From assembly GCF_002994745.2 (NCBI RefSeq), contig NC_037091.1, positions 54,173,612 through 54,237,611 on the forward strand: 64,000 bases of DNA. Reading direction: 5' to 3'. Source of the DNA: Rosa chinensis. Its lineage: Eukaryota; Streptophyta; Magnoliopsida; Rosales; Rosaceae. Positions within the stretch are counted from its first letter, which is position 1; each line of letters opens with the position of its first letter. This document shows positions 46,601-59,154 of the stretch, one piece after another. The notes below the pieces were generated by a model. That model was not told the origin of the DNA, ran no database searches, and saw only the letters and a list, made by a program, of their open reading frames with translations. Position numbers and translations under genes: made by a program.

Positions 46601-48550
46601 GAGTTCAAGCAAACGTACCTCAACTGTTTGAAGTTCATTGAGAAGAGATTCTGATGGAACTGCGATAGTCTGGAATATATGAGAGCGCTGCAAAAATTTA
46701 AAAATTATTAAGAGAACAAACTCAAGTAGAGTTTTCATAACCATCTCATATATAAGTATATAACAATAAAATCTCACATAGCTATCAACAAGTTTGTGGA
46801 GTTCATACTGCAATTTCCCTAGCTTTAGCAGAACTTTACCTGCAAGAAATTTAGGTTGGGGTAGATCACAAAAGAGAGTTAATTTTTCCCAATCGTGATA
46901 TATCAAATTCAAGTGCAATATGTTAGATAAAGAAAACTAGCATGAATCTATTACCATATTATAAATACATACACAAGCATTTATACATGTATAATTACAT
47001 TGCTTTTAGTGCAAAGAGAGGAATAAGTTAAGAAAAATGGAGATAGACTAAAAAAACATTTGTATTGCTGCAATACTTCAAAAAACCAGGTAAACTGGCT
47101 GGATTGGATACCCGGTGCATATCAGAAAGAAAATATATATCAAAGAAAATGTGGTATTAAAGTAAAATGTAAAACCAAACCTACTTGAAAAGTTAGCATT
47201 TAATAAAAGTGAAAGCATCTGAGATATAGAATGCCAATAAAAATAAAAAAATTAAGGGAGGCATAAACAAAAAAATAAATAAACAGAAACAAGAAACAGT
47301 ATTACTCTGACTCCCAAGACAGATCCAAACAGCTAAAGTCCTAGAACTTCCATGCCAAATATGTTTCTAAATCAAATTTGAAGAATAAAAATCACCAAGA
47401 GCCTGATTTCAACACAATGCCATAAGTGACTTGGATGCCAGAGACGATCCAAAAACTATGGTGCCTATGACACCAAGGTAACAGACTCGGTCCTAAGTGA
47501 AGCATGTTTAAACAGTACATTACCTCTTACTTAAAGAAAACTTGAAATAGAAGCATTATAGAGTTTTAGATCACTTTACCACCATCTTCATCATCATTTA
47601 ATGCAGTTTTCTGAAGAAGACAAGCACCCATTTCCCGCAGTGACTCTGAAAATTCTACAAAAAGAAAATTGCAATCTGTAAGAAAATTCTACTTGAAAGC
47701 AAACAAATCGCAGGAAGAGTCTCAAAAGAAAAATATCATCTTCAAATTACTATGCTAAGAATCACTGTCAAGAACTCAATCTCCAGAATAAGGTACCAGT
47801 TATGTATCAGCTTAAGCTAACAACCCTGTTTGTTTCGTATATGAGTCCAAGTGATGTGCATTATAGAAGTAAGGGAATCTACTAAGCTCTTATGATTGAA
47901 ATCACAAAGTTACTTCTTCAGTGATACACAACACGACTATAAGCCATTGAAAGAAAGTACAATACAGAGATTTTCTTCCAAAATAAAAGGGAAACAGCTG
48001 AAGAACAATACCATAAGCGCTATTTGCTGTCGCTGCAGCTGCGGAAAGTAAGCTATCATAGCAGTCCCTCATATCTTGCATGTCCTGCAACAACAAGCAC
48101 CAGATTAATCACACATAATCAATTGCTTTAGCATTCGAAAACAAGCACCATCAGCTACACTGATATTGACAAAATTATCCACAGAAAAAGCTCAAATTGG
48201 CAATTATAACACAATTTTCAGCTAGTAATTTGCAATAAGATCAAGGTCAAGATCCAGAGGACCTAATCAACCGACTCCGGCCGTTGTCAAAACCCTACAA
48301 TTCTATCTCTACGCCTCCGCAGAGTGAAAGCCAAATTCAAACTAAACAAAATCGATCGCTTTTGTAAAACGAGCAAATCATAAAGTTGTTCAGCTTTTCC
48401 TGAGCAAATGAAAGAGAAGAGAAGACGTGGTACCTGAGAAGCCTGAGCGAGCTCGTCCAATTGAGCATGCGGCTGAAGATCGATTCGGTGGTCCTTAGCT
48501 TCGTGCTTGTGAAGTGCGAGACCTCGCAACTTTCGGAGAGAGGTCTTCAT
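43640..48550 (-). CDS. BAR-like, Pro/Ser-rich protein, similar to Arabidopsis At2g33490
   Basis: Ten exons, in transcription order: 48550-48434, 48084-48012, 47654-47583, 46839-46778, 46687-46619, 46230-46202, 46127-45920, 45814-45569, 45123-45070, 44593-43640. All have GT-AG borders and they join in frame to 627 aa, close to the 623 aa of the Arabidopsis protein. The first about 270 residues (DMQDMRDCYDSLLSAAAATA, a long helical region, SLKQGQSRSLLTQAARHHAA, EAVEPHVKLVTEQQHIDY) form the BAR/AH-like domain expected to bind curved membranes as a dimer. An acidic linker (GDGDNDDDDNDDDDSS) and a disordered C-terminal half rich in Pro and Ser follow. The Arabidopsis gene is labelled a hydroxyproline-rich glycoprotein, but there is no signal peptide, so a cytosolic membrane-trafficking role is more likely (inference). 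The second Met, at 48550, is chosen because conservation (MKTSLRKLRG) starts there. Confidence 0.92.
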
Positions 48551-48660
48551 TGTCCTCTTTCTCTGATTCAACGGAGATGAAAAGCCAGAAGACGAAGACG
48601 AAGACGAAGAAGAAGAGTAAACCTAAAGGCTAAAGGCTGGAGCCTGGTCTGAGCTATATG
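48551..48660 (-). promoter_or_regulatory. 5' UTR with GAA/GAC repeats of the BAR-like gene
   Basis: Immediately upstream of the ATG. On the plus strand an (AAGACG)n/(AAG)n purine run covers about 48586-48616, giving a CT-rich leader on the mRNA. Confidence 0.45.
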
Positions 48661-50950
48661 TCTCTGTTTCTCTGTGAATCCAAATCAATAATCCACAGCA
48701 ATCTAATGGCTAAAGAAGAAGAAGAACAAGAAAGAGTAATATGAAATGAACGAAACGCTTTCTCCATTTCTCTGTCATTCCAAGCCTATGTAATTGCTGA
48801 CCTGATTAATAATCATGAAAATAATTATTATTATTATTATTATCAATCATGGATTATTTTTGTTTCCGCCAAACCAATAAAATCCGGTCAAATTATTGGT
48901 TTTTTTTTTTTGGTTTCTAAATATTAAACTGATGCAGCGCTGTTAAAAGGATAAAAGTCTCGTTGACCGTTTTCGGTCCACTGAGAAAGCTCATTTTTAC
49001 TGCGTAGATACTTTACCAATTTTATTTTACCGCTTCTCAAACGCGCCCCAGTAGTCTAAAGTTACTTTGTACACGGCAGTGTTTACGGTTATTTTGAATG
49101 TTTCCCAAATAGCGGCGTGCAGGCGTCCAAGTCAGTTGGTAAAAAGGCAGCGGCGAATGGTAAAAGTAATAACAATCGGAAAGAGAGATAGACCTTCTTT
49201 AGGTCAATAATGCGCGTTTCTTAAGGCCCAAGTCTCTTTCTATTATTTCCAAGAAGCTTGACGATCGGTCTCCAAGTCTACCCCATGATAGGTATGGGCA
49301 TATTGCCATCTTTTCATATATCAAACAAAGAAAATTAATCATTTGTGAAAGTAACCAATAGAAACGAGATTTTTGTCAATTTTAATTCGTTAAAGTCGTA
49401 GTAAGCACATCATAAAATCTCCGTGTTAGGAAACATAAGCATCATAGTGCATGCCCTTAATTGTGGCAGGATGTGTTAGATTTGATTGTGATCAAATACA
49501 TAATGACATCCTAATATCAAATAATTGTTGTCAACTTGTCATGTTACTTGTTAGTGATGATTGGGATCATGTTTTGGATACATAATTTGTGACCTGGGAT
49601 AAAAACTTTTGGATCTATGATTACATCCTCAATCTACAAATATAACCTTTTTCTTTTCTTCAAACTTTCAGATCCATTTCGTGCCGAAGATTAGGTTCAA
49701 GGAAGAAGATGAAGGTTATCTTTCTAACACAAAGGAAGAGATGAATTTCAGTCGTAATGATTCGAAGGCAGTATCATTTTGAATCAAATCCAAATTGCAT
49801 CAAAAAATGATTATCCAAAAGTTGAAAAGCTTTCTAATTTCGTAAAGGTGGTTGTTGGGACGATCAATATACAAGAACTGGTCATCTGGGTGGTCCAGCG
49901 CATGGTGGAACTACTCTCCCAATACCAGTAAGATACTGCTCCTTTCTATTTGGTCTCCAGTAGGATACTACCTACCAACTTTCCACTTACTGATAAGATT
50001 AGAGCCGTATATAGTTCACATTCAGCAGCTCCTTCAAGTTTCAGGCATTGACCGAAAAATCTTAGCAAGTTTCAGGCAGTACAGAAACAATGAGGCTCTA
50101 AGTCTCTAACAGCACAGATCAAACTTAACAGAGTCATTCAATCACGCTAACGCTAAAATAGCGTAAAAAAACGCATCAAGACAAATTGCAACAGTAAAAA
50201 GACACAAATCATACTACATAAGTTTATAACAGACAGCAGCTAAGATTTGCTCGAGGGATGGAAATTTCTGTAAATCTGAAACTGGAAAATGCTCAACACG
50301 CATTTCATCGAAAATCAGTAAGTCACTCAATTTCATAGACATTTGCCATTGATTACAAAATGCTTTCTTCTTGTTTCTCATCTTTTTATCGCTTGTTTCA
50401 ACCGTAAGTTTCTTGAGAGTACATATCAATCAGCATAATAAACTAAAAGACACCAAAGTGGACAAAAAGCATCACAAAATAAACAATGAAGCTGCACCAT
50501 AAACCTATGTGGAATAAAATTTGTGGTATTTCAGTAGATAACCCTGAAAATGGCTTCCAAAACCCAATAGGTTGTAATGTTGACAGCCACAAATATAAAC
50601 GACTAAACAGAGTCAAAAAAAATTCCTCGCTCTTGTCAATGTCCTCCCAAGTTATTGACCGAGCAGTTCCTCCTCACACAGGATGATCTCCCAGTTATTT
50701 GACAAGCAGTTCCTCCCCACACAGGATGAAGAAGAGAAATAATGTACAATCTCTGTATCTCCTGAACAAAAAAAAAATCAACAAATAAGAAAATAAGAAA
50801 ATTTCTTAATTAAAAGCCAAAAGATTTCCATGAACCATAGAACTCATAACTGATGATATGATACCACAAAACCAAATTTTGTGGTGCAAATAAATACAAA
50901 CCATAAAACTAACCTCGTTCCGGAGAAGTTTCTGCATTTAAGGGGTAAAT
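48661..50950. other. Intergenic DNA with a small unexplained ORF
   Basis: An (ATT)n run lies at 48823-48842. A 71-codon minus-strand ORF (50429-50214) is not recognised and may be chance. Two near-identical units of about 44 bp (GCAGTTCCTCCYCACACAGG at about 50663 and 50707) are tandemly arranged. The PDH beta 3' UTR probably occupies the part nearest 50950. Confidence 0.5.
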
Positions 50951-53900
50951 TTAAGCACTTGCAGCCAATGGCACAGATCTGTAGCACGCTCTCTTTGCAG
51001 CACGAACAATATCTTCAATCTGTAAAACCAATTGACCAAGAACCATAAGTGGCAAATTAACCAACTGTAGACAACAACCAAATTGGAGGGAAGAAATCCA
51101 GGGATTAAATAGCTAGCTAGTGCACCTATTAACCACCATCGAAGGTAGTACAACCTTATTCGATGGCAGTTCAGCTATACACCATACACAATAATCAACA
51201 CCAATTTATAAAGATCAGAACTGAACTCACCTGAGGAACAGCCAATCTCTCCAAATTGGCTGCATAAGGCATGGGAACATCAGCCCCAGCAACCCTCTCA
51301 ACAGGCGCATCAAGATAACCAAAGCTCTCCTCAACAACGGATGCACTGGTTAAAGTACACAATAGAATAAGTATACAAAATGCCTACAAATCACTCATTA
51401 GTCGAACATATTTCAGAGAAATGCAAAGGGACGGACCAGATTTCAGCACCAACACCATGCTGAGGAAATCCTTCTTCAACTGTTATAAGTCTGTTGGTTT
51501 TCCTGACTGAAGTGTTGATGGTGGCCCTGTCCAGAGGACGAATTGACCGCAAGTTTATGACCTGTAAACCAGCAGATAGTCAACACTGTCTCTATTACAA
51601 AGGGTACAGAGCAGGAATTTGTTGTTACCAATATAAAAATTTACCTCAGCATTAATTCCCTCCTTAGCAAGAATCTCAGCAGCCTGAGACCAAGAAATAG
51701 AATTAATTAATAATTATAAGGGATGATACAGGAAATGGCCATCCATACAGGGAGGGAGGATGGGAAGGAGGGAGGGAGAGAGATTGTAGAAAAGAAGTGG
51801 CCAGAGACACCTCTTGTATGGAGTTGCAAATGTAAACTAAACAGAAAGGATTGACTAAGGATAGATTCCCATAGAACCACAGATCAAGGGCAACAGACTT
51901 TTAAGGGATATGAAGCATGCAGGCAAAACAGTAACACAATTTTGAACAATTATACGAGAAAACCAAATAACTTGAAATATAACAAACAATGTTTTCGTCG
52001 ACTCAATTCCAGTAAATCTGTGGAGACAATATTCAAGGAAGCAACTAGGCCCTAGTTGTCAAAAGCTTCAAACTCTTCCTTTACTTTATCAACTAACACT
52101 ATCATGCATTTGACAGGTCAATCCAGCTCTAACTTAATTACGATTTACATCCTCACTACATACACATCATCACGGAAGTCAAAGGAGGTATAGAGAACAA
52201 ACCTGTAGAGCATAGCCAACCATTTTTGAGAAAGCTGTAATGGTGATATCCTTTCCTTCTCTCTCGATCTGTATAAAACCAAATTATGATTAGAATGCAA
52301 CTATCAACGATAGAGGACAAAACAAAATTGATTAATGGTTGGATCAACTATCATCTTTCTGATACGATTCATTAGCTTAGAAATCACCTTAGCTTTTCCT
52401 ATTGGAAGGCAAAAACTGGAATCAAAAACTTCGGCAGAAACAGGAAATGATTCACCATATCTGAAAGACAAATTTGCATCAAGTTGTCAAATGTTTGACA
52501 TTATGACAATCAACAAGAACTCAAACATAAATAACAAAACAACAAAAACCCTTGCAGTGTGTTACTTACAGCAACTCATTTTCAAGAAAAACAACAGGAT
52601 CAGGGTCCCTAATGGCAGCTTTTAGCAGTCCACGAGCATCTTCAGATGAATAAGGGGCCAAAACTTTCAACCCAGGGACGGCAGCAAACCATGCTGCATA
52701 ACACTGGATAAAAAAAGCATATCATCAATTGTCAATATTCATTCCCCATTCACAGGAAAGTAATGCCTCAAATTGCTGTGATGAAAGCATAGACCATGAA
52801 TAAACTAGATGTTACATATGAAAATGCCAATTAAAAAAAGTAGTTGAGTAGCTAAATGAAAAGGGCCCGAGGAGCAATTACCTGAGAGTGCTGGGCACCA
52901 ACACCAGCAGCAGCACCGTTTGGACCTCTGAAAACAATGGGCACATTTATTTGACCAGCAGACATATAATTTGATTTTGCAGCAGAATTGATGATATGGT
53001 CAATTGCCTGCAACAAAAGCCAGACGTGAGGTTTTGATCACCAACCAGAGAAAATACACAACCCTTTCAAGAAAGGTAAATTGGACCTAACGATCTAGAG
53101 GCTCAATGAGCTAATACTGAAGCTAACACAGCTCAAACGTGTTTAATGGAAATCATTATTTTTAATTCCACCTCAGAGAACGAAACATCCAACATCCTTC
53201 GACAATAACTCCCTCACCCTCTCTCTTCCTCTCTCCATCCTTTGCCAGTCAAGAATTGACATGCCTAGTTGCTTAAGGTGGGACCTAGATAGCTCTTTCA
53301 AGCACCAGTTTGAAAACATGTTCAAGTCTCAACTCAATAAAATAGAGTCTTATGTCAACTACTAAAGGTTGAAAAAGGCATTAGGTTGCAGTGCCTGGCC
53401 TATCATTAGTATAGCTGATGACAACATAATCAGTCACATAATACAGTTGATGAAGACATCAATCATATTCACATTATTTTTTTTATTTTTTATTTTTTTT
53501 TGGAACCACAACAAGCATAGGAGGATTTGGTAGTTGGTACAGTGATAGTGCTCAAAGTGAATGAATGCCGATGTAAGTACTTAAGATGGCAATAAACAAC
53601 ATCCAGTGTCGAGATGTCAACTATAAATCATTATGTGCATTAAGAAATCCAAAAGAGAAATCCTCAAACCTGCATTGAGAAGTTGAAGGTCATGAACTCT
53701 ACAACAGGTTTCAGACCATAGTAAGCAGCACCAACTCCAATTCCAGTAAATCCAGCCTGCAAATTAAACAAGGCCAATCAGCCACTGTCACCAATCTAAC
53801 ACAACAGACATTCCCAACACAGAATGATTTAACTAATTTTACCGAACATAAGTAACAAAGAGAGAATTTAAACTGGCGTGTCAAGTAACAGGAATCACCT

Positions 53901-54631
53901 CTGTGATTGGGGTATCGAGAACCCTCTCAGGGCCATACTTATCCAGAAGTCCTTTAGTTATCTATATACATTGGACGATAAAGAAGACGGGTAAGTCCAC
54001 ATATGTTCTCGAATAAAATGAAACAAAAAACTTCAACTGTGTTTCTTTCCATGACTAGTTCTAACCTTGTAAGCACCTTGATACTCCCCAACCTGCAAAC
54101 AGAACAAGCAAAGATCAAGGTCACGTAAATAAAATTGGTTGGGTCTCATATCAACAAAAACAGAACCAATCCATGTCTCCTCACCTCTTCACCCATCAAA
54201 AACACTTTCGGATCGGCGGACATTTCCTCATCAAGGGCAGAGTTTAGAGCATCCCTCACTGTCATCTGCTGCACAATTCAAAAAAAAAACAAAATTCAGT
54301 GCCCCAAAACTTATGTAACCTAGCAGAACTCCATATAAAGCCAACAAATTGGGAATCTGATACAGATTGTACAACTATATAGGAGTAACTAGAATCGAAA
54401 ACACCAGTACCTCTTTTGCAGAAGATGAGAAACTTCTCAATGCCGACGCGGCGGGGCGGATCCTCTGCAACTGCCCCAGCATCTGAGCCACCGGAAAATT
54501 TTCCAAACGAATCAAATCAAGCAACTCTTTCACACAACTATAGAAGATAACTGCAGAAATAATAGGGTGTTGGTGTTTACCGTAGCAGATGAGCTTCCAG
54601 CTCCCAGTTTTTGCCTTATAATCCCCAACAT
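50951..54631 (-). CDS. PDH2: Pyruvate dehydrogenase E1 component subunit beta, mitochondrial (375 aa)
   Basis: Fourteen exons in transcription order: 54631-54581, 54482-54411, 54265-54185, 54092-54066, 53961-53899, 53756-53670, 53007-52882, 52703-52570, 52460-52388, 52268-52203, 51683-51645, 51561-51437, 51345-51231, 51019-50951. They join in frame to 375 aa, the family length. The first about 38 residues ([13 protein letters not shown]..., Arg/Ser-rich) are a mitochondrial presequence. The beta-subunit core follows: [80 protein letters not shown]. It forms the alpha2beta2 E1 that uses thiamine diphosphate to decarboxylate pyruvate and pass acetyl groups to E2 in the matrix. The closest family is Arabidopsis PDH2/MAB1 rather than the plastid type, judged from presequence and the RACYRS end. 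Exon 12 uses a GTCCGT donor. Housekeeping gene, with no sign of decay. Confidence 0.96.
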
Positions 54632-54860
54632 CTTCGTCTATTAAGCCTCAAAGTCACAGAGAACACTGAAATAAACAAACAGGAAGATAGATTTAAGAAG
54701 TGAAAATTTTCTGAGCAGATGAGAGGAATAATATTATTATTTACTTCATGTATGGAAGATTGGAAATAGAAAATCAGATCGTAATTGAGAGCGAAATGGA
54801 AAAAGGGGGGCTAGGGATTTGGGAGGAGAACGAACCTTGACGACGGTTTGGAGTTGGGAT
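54632..54860 (-). promoter_or_regulatory. 5' UTR of the PDH beta gene, with a probable intron
   Basis: A splice acceptor (TTTCAG, at about 54670) lies 38 bases before the ATG. A matching donor (AAG/GTTCG) lies near 54836. This suggests a 5' UTR intron of about 165 bp, common in plant housekeeping genes. No cDNA support. Confidence 0.5.
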
Positions 54861-55115
54861 CGGATCGGCGAACGTGGAGTGAGCAGCAGCCACCACTTTC
54901 AATTGTGTCGTTTTAATATTCTGTATTTTGTGCTCTGCTTTGGACCTTTTTATTTATTTCATTTTCTATTTTTGGTTTTAGGTTTTAAAAATTTGGTATT
55001 CCACCAAGTACTGCCGGGTTAGGAAAAAATTAATGTTCATACCATGCACCACGAATGTGTTAATAACTTAACCAAAATTAGGAAAGATTAGAGAAGGAAG
55101 ATGCATATGTAACAT

Positions 55116-55997
55116 TTTTTTTTTAAATAGAAGTTGATATCATTAGATCAATAGTAAATGGGTTGTAGTTTATTAAAATTTACATAAGAAATCAGGTAAG
55201 AAAATCTGGAATAACTTATCTAAGCTGAAGCACACTATTAAGGATCACTAGGACGCTCACATTTAAGCGAGTCTATACAAGAATGAAAAAACCTCACCTC
55301 CTACGGAAAAAAATCATTCAACTAGCCCTCACTTGCCAATCACGCAATTGTGGTACAAGCAAAAAAACTAGAAACGTCATAAAAGACTCATAGAAGCTTA
55401 TTCAACCTCACACGGGCTCAATACCCTAATACATTAGGGCCCAGATTGCCTTGACCTAAGCCCAAGCCCGTAGGCCCATGCCCAAGTCAGATTGTGACCA
55501 TCAGGAGGCCTCCCCTGCATCTCCACAACTGTCATGATATCCGGCGGCCCAGAACTCGCCTCCACCATCTGCACCACCGCCATCCAACAGTCTGGCAGCT
55601 GTCCTCGCCCACAGATCATGTCCAACCAGCACTAGTGTCAGAATCTAATCACCAACCCGATAAAAAACTCACTCTGTATCACCCCTGCAAACTGCCAAAC
55701 TTCTTCAACAAAACTAAAGAAACAGCGGCGACATCCAAACCAAAGATGTCGTTGATGACAATCCCTCATCCCAGACACGATCTCTCTTGTCAAGCCGCCA
55801 AGAAGAAACCCGATTCGTCGACCCAAAGCAGTCAACGTGATCCTCAGCTCCCCTAATCGTCGGCGCCGATTTGTCTAATACGTGTGCCTCCTTAAGCAAA
55901 CCTCGCCCAGACGAGGAACCTCGCTGATGTTAGATCTCAGCCGGCCACAGAAGACTGCCCCCCGCCGCTCTGCTCAAACCCTAGGTTGGGTTTGCTT
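55116..55997 (-). mobile_element. Short LINE-type insertion, minus strand, 16-bp duplication
   Basis: Flanked by GATGCATATGTAACAT (55100-55115 and 55998-56013). A T-run at 55114-55123 is the poly(A) tail on the other strand. The right-hand (5') half is GC-rich and Pro/Arg-coding by chance, and the left half looks like a 3' UTR. No RT or endonuclease frame in 882 bp. Structure parallels the insertion at 16925-17958, but the sequence is not obviously the same family. Confidence 0.8.
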
Positions 55998-56013
55998 GAT
56001 GCATATGTAACAT

Positions 56014-58019
56014 GCTCATAGAGCTTACATATATAAAAATAATAATAATAAAATAATTATAAAAAAAAACTGTGGTTCAATAATAGTACAACTCTATAGT
56101 CAAGATTAGCAAAACAAATGTGTAGTCTAATAGAGCATACTCAGTTTCCACTCAAGATTGTCTATTTCACGAATTTTTTTTTTTTTTCAAATAGACCACG
56201 TTGAGATCATTTCTTTTATTCAATAGACTAAATAATAAGTGATTTTAGCAACTAAATTATGTAATTTGTCAAAAAAAAAATTAAAATATAATGTTTTATT
56301 ATCAGTAATGATTGTTTTTGTGTACTGAAGTATGTTGTTGTTGCTCACAAAATAACTTATTTTATTGTCTGGCATTTTTTTTTATACAAAATGTAATATT
56401 TAATTTTTGGAATGTTCATTGTACCAATCTTTCCAAAATCCAAACAATAGCATCGTTACATCGGGGCAAAGTGGCAAACGATTTTGTTAACCCAAAAAAA
56501 AAAGTGGCAAACGATTTTTGACTCTTCAGTACGAATTTGTATTTTGTGATTTATTTTAGTAAGAATTAAAAGAATAAATCTAAAATCCTGATGCGTCTTT
56601 TTGTTATATTGTTAAATGACGTTGACTGTCCCAAGTGGCAAGGTCGTAATTATTCAGGCCCACAGGGTTATATACGTCAAGTCTCCCGGTTGGCAGTCAA
56701 TTATGGAAGCTAGAGAGAATACGACACTTGGAGGCGCGGACAGCCGCGCAAGGCAAAAGGTTTACACGTCCCTTTTCAAAAGACTGCTAATGAAAATAGA
56801 CAATTAACGTTTAATTATATGTTATCAAAAAAATTAACGTTTAATTAACTAAAAAACACGAATTAGCAGGAGTAGGTTAGCCTAATCATGCGAAGTAGGT
56901 TTGGTAATGAAATTGGGTGTAGGTGGGAGTGGCACTCAGCTACCAATAAGGCAATGTTTGGTTTGGCAGAAAATAATTAAGGGAATTGTTGTGGCCATCC
57001 AAAGTGGAGGAGATGGGTCATGCACTCATGCATGAGGAATCAAAGATCTTTGTTGTTATGGGGTCCACCCTAGCCTAGTAGCCTGGCTTTGATTAATTAG
57101 TCCCCAAACAGAGTCTTCACCTACCGTTAATTGCTGCTCTTGTTTGGTTGTAAGGGCACACAGAAGTCCATTTTTGACCTAAAATTCTTTGTTGACTATA
57201 GTGATTGCAAAGTTACTTTTGCTGTCCCTCTAGTAAGTATCAATAGTATCATTGAAATGTCACATTCATACTGTTCCAGCAAGATGCAAGTTTTTTTCTT
57301 TCTTTCGGTCATTTTCTCGACGATCATCGTGAATGGTGGTTTTAATTTTCATGTACTTTTGTTTTTCCTTTTTTGATTCCATCATAAAAAAATTTAGATG
57401 CTACCTAAGTTGGTAAATTTACCATTTCGATATCTCATCATCTCACTTCCACGATTCTACATGTTTAATATTTTTTTATTATTATTATAATTCAGATGAT
57501 CGGTTTGATGTGTTTTTGTACGGTCATAAATATCATAACAATATAACATGAGTATTAGTTGTTTGTTCTTTGTGATTTTCATCATTATTATTTTAACAAC
57601 AATGCTCACAAAGTTGTCATACTATGATTGACAATTGATGAGTTGATTGACAGTGATTATTTTCCTTGTATTGATTTAGGTTTTGTTGTACAGCTTACCA
57701 CGAACATTCTTTTTTCTACCTAGACTTTTGTTATTCATATACTTGGTTAACTAATGTCTATTGTTCTCTTTGAAAATTTTGAGAGAGTAATGGCATAGTA
57801 TATGAATTTAAAATTAACAAGATTGCGTGCTTTGAAGTATTATTATCTTCTTAAATGTATTCTAAAAAAAAAAATTATGCGTTGTGCAGAAATTAACTAA
57901 GGTAGTTACTATCATTTATTATGATATATTAATTTGCTTAGTGGTTTGTCCCAAAATATATATATATATATATATTTTTCCTGGTCTAAGTAATTAAGAA
58001 GGTCACTTAATTTCAATGA
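56014..58019. other. Intergenic DNA, AT-rich
   Basis: No gene. Holds the tiny retroposed insertion at 56486-56500, several A/T runs and an (AT)n microsatellite at about 57957-57975. Short frames (56312-56521, 56616-56807, 57131-57376) lack any support. Confidence 0.6.
56486..56500 (+). mobile_element. 15-bp A-tailed insertion with 18-bp duplication (SINE tail)
   Basis: AAAGTGGCAAACGATTTT occurs at 56468-56485 and again at 56501-56518. Between them is only GTTAACCC plus an A-run. The intact SINE at 14228-14410 ends in GGTTTAACCC plus an A-run, so this looks like the very last bases of such a SINE, truncated almost to nothing. Confidence 0.6.
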
Positions 58020-58023
58020 GACG

Positions 58024-58094
<71 letters not shown>

Positions 58095-58099
58095 CGTCA
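58020..58099 (+). tRNA. tRNA-Leu (anticodon UAG)
   Basis: Eighty bases fold as a class II tRNA. The acceptor stem GACGGTT pairs with AGCCGTC. The anticodon arm CCAGA-TTTAGGC-TCTGG has anticodon TAG. A short variable arm (TCCGAAAGGG region) precedes the T-arm GTGGG-TTCAAAT-CCCAC. Box A (TGGCCGAGTGG) and box B (GGTTCAAATCC) serve as internal pol III promoters. A T-run (ATTTAATTTTTT) just downstream would end transcription. No intron and no encoded CCA beyond the discriminator A, as expected for a nuclear gene. Confidence 0.97.
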
Positions 58100-59150
58100 A
58101 ATTTAATTTTTTCATACTGTCATCTTATTTTAAATAATCTTTCTCCTTTGGGCCAAGTTAAATAGTTTTCTGGACTTGGACTGTTTTAACGTAATCAGAC
58201 TGTCAGTAACCTCATTGGTATTAGGCCCAAAGCAATGCAGGAGTTGTATTGAAATTCTCTCGAGAACGTCAAACAAAACAAATTAAAACTTTTATTTTTT
58301 TTTCTTCCAAAAATTATGTATCCCTCGGACATTTTATTTTTATTTACAAAAAGAACGTAGCTGAGCGCAATACCATTTGATCTGGCGTAATTCTCTCTTT
58401 TGTAAAGTGGGAGGTCATGAGTTCGATTCATGAGATATGTTGCATATGAGCTATTGATGTCATCGAGAAAACAAAAACGCAGCTGAACGCTTATAATACT
58501 AACAAAATAATCATGAATTTACATCTGATTACCTTAGTAAGGCAAAAAGCGAGTAGGAGACTTAATCTTCACAATCATTATATATGCTTGACAACAAATA
58601 TTGCAATAAAGATATGAAGTAAACATGAAAATTACAATGCAATCAATAAAAATAGCATATATAAGTTAATCATGCCATTGGAAGTACAAATATAAGTCAA
58701 CGCACAATAAAGCGAGTTACCTTTTACATAACACAATCACTCTCACACAATTTAAAATAGATAGATAAAATCTTTGACTGTGTCTTGAGGTTTCTAGTTT
58801 TAGTAAATATAATACCTCATTAGTCATCACCAAAGCAAGATCAATAGATCACATTAATATTTCATCCGTATAAATTGCATCTGAACTCCAAAACAAACTC
58901 TTGGCTTCAGAATAAGGGCTTAGGGCTCAGTGTACATCTGCATGCAGTGAGCTAAACTGATTGAAGCACTTTATATTATCAACAATCATAATCAATTTAA
59001 ATTGCCTTTCTTTGTCAATAAAGGCTCATTAGTCATCACGATCATCATCATCATTAGTCGCCCAGGGTAAACAAGGTAGACAAGCTAAAGAAATCTTATG
59101 CCATGAAAAGGGCTTATTTGGTTTCATCTCCACAATCAAGTCCTCTTCCA
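58100..59150. other. Intergenic DNA after tRNA-Leu
   Basis: No gene. A tRNA-like relic may lie at 58358-58440: AGCTGAGCGCAATACC resembles box A, and GAGTTCGATTC about 50 bp on matches box B. This could be a decayed SINE head. The remainder is featureless AT-rich DNA. Confidence 0.4.
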
Positions 59151-59154
59151 CCCA

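Noticed and set aside
50214..50429. 71-codon minus-strand ORF possibly a small protein
   Set aside because: No recognisable family, no splice or promoter support; kept only as a note in the intergenic entry.
55494..55856. 120-codon plus-strand ORF
   Set aside because: Lies wholly inside the LINE-type insertion; proline/histidine-rich composition without a domain.
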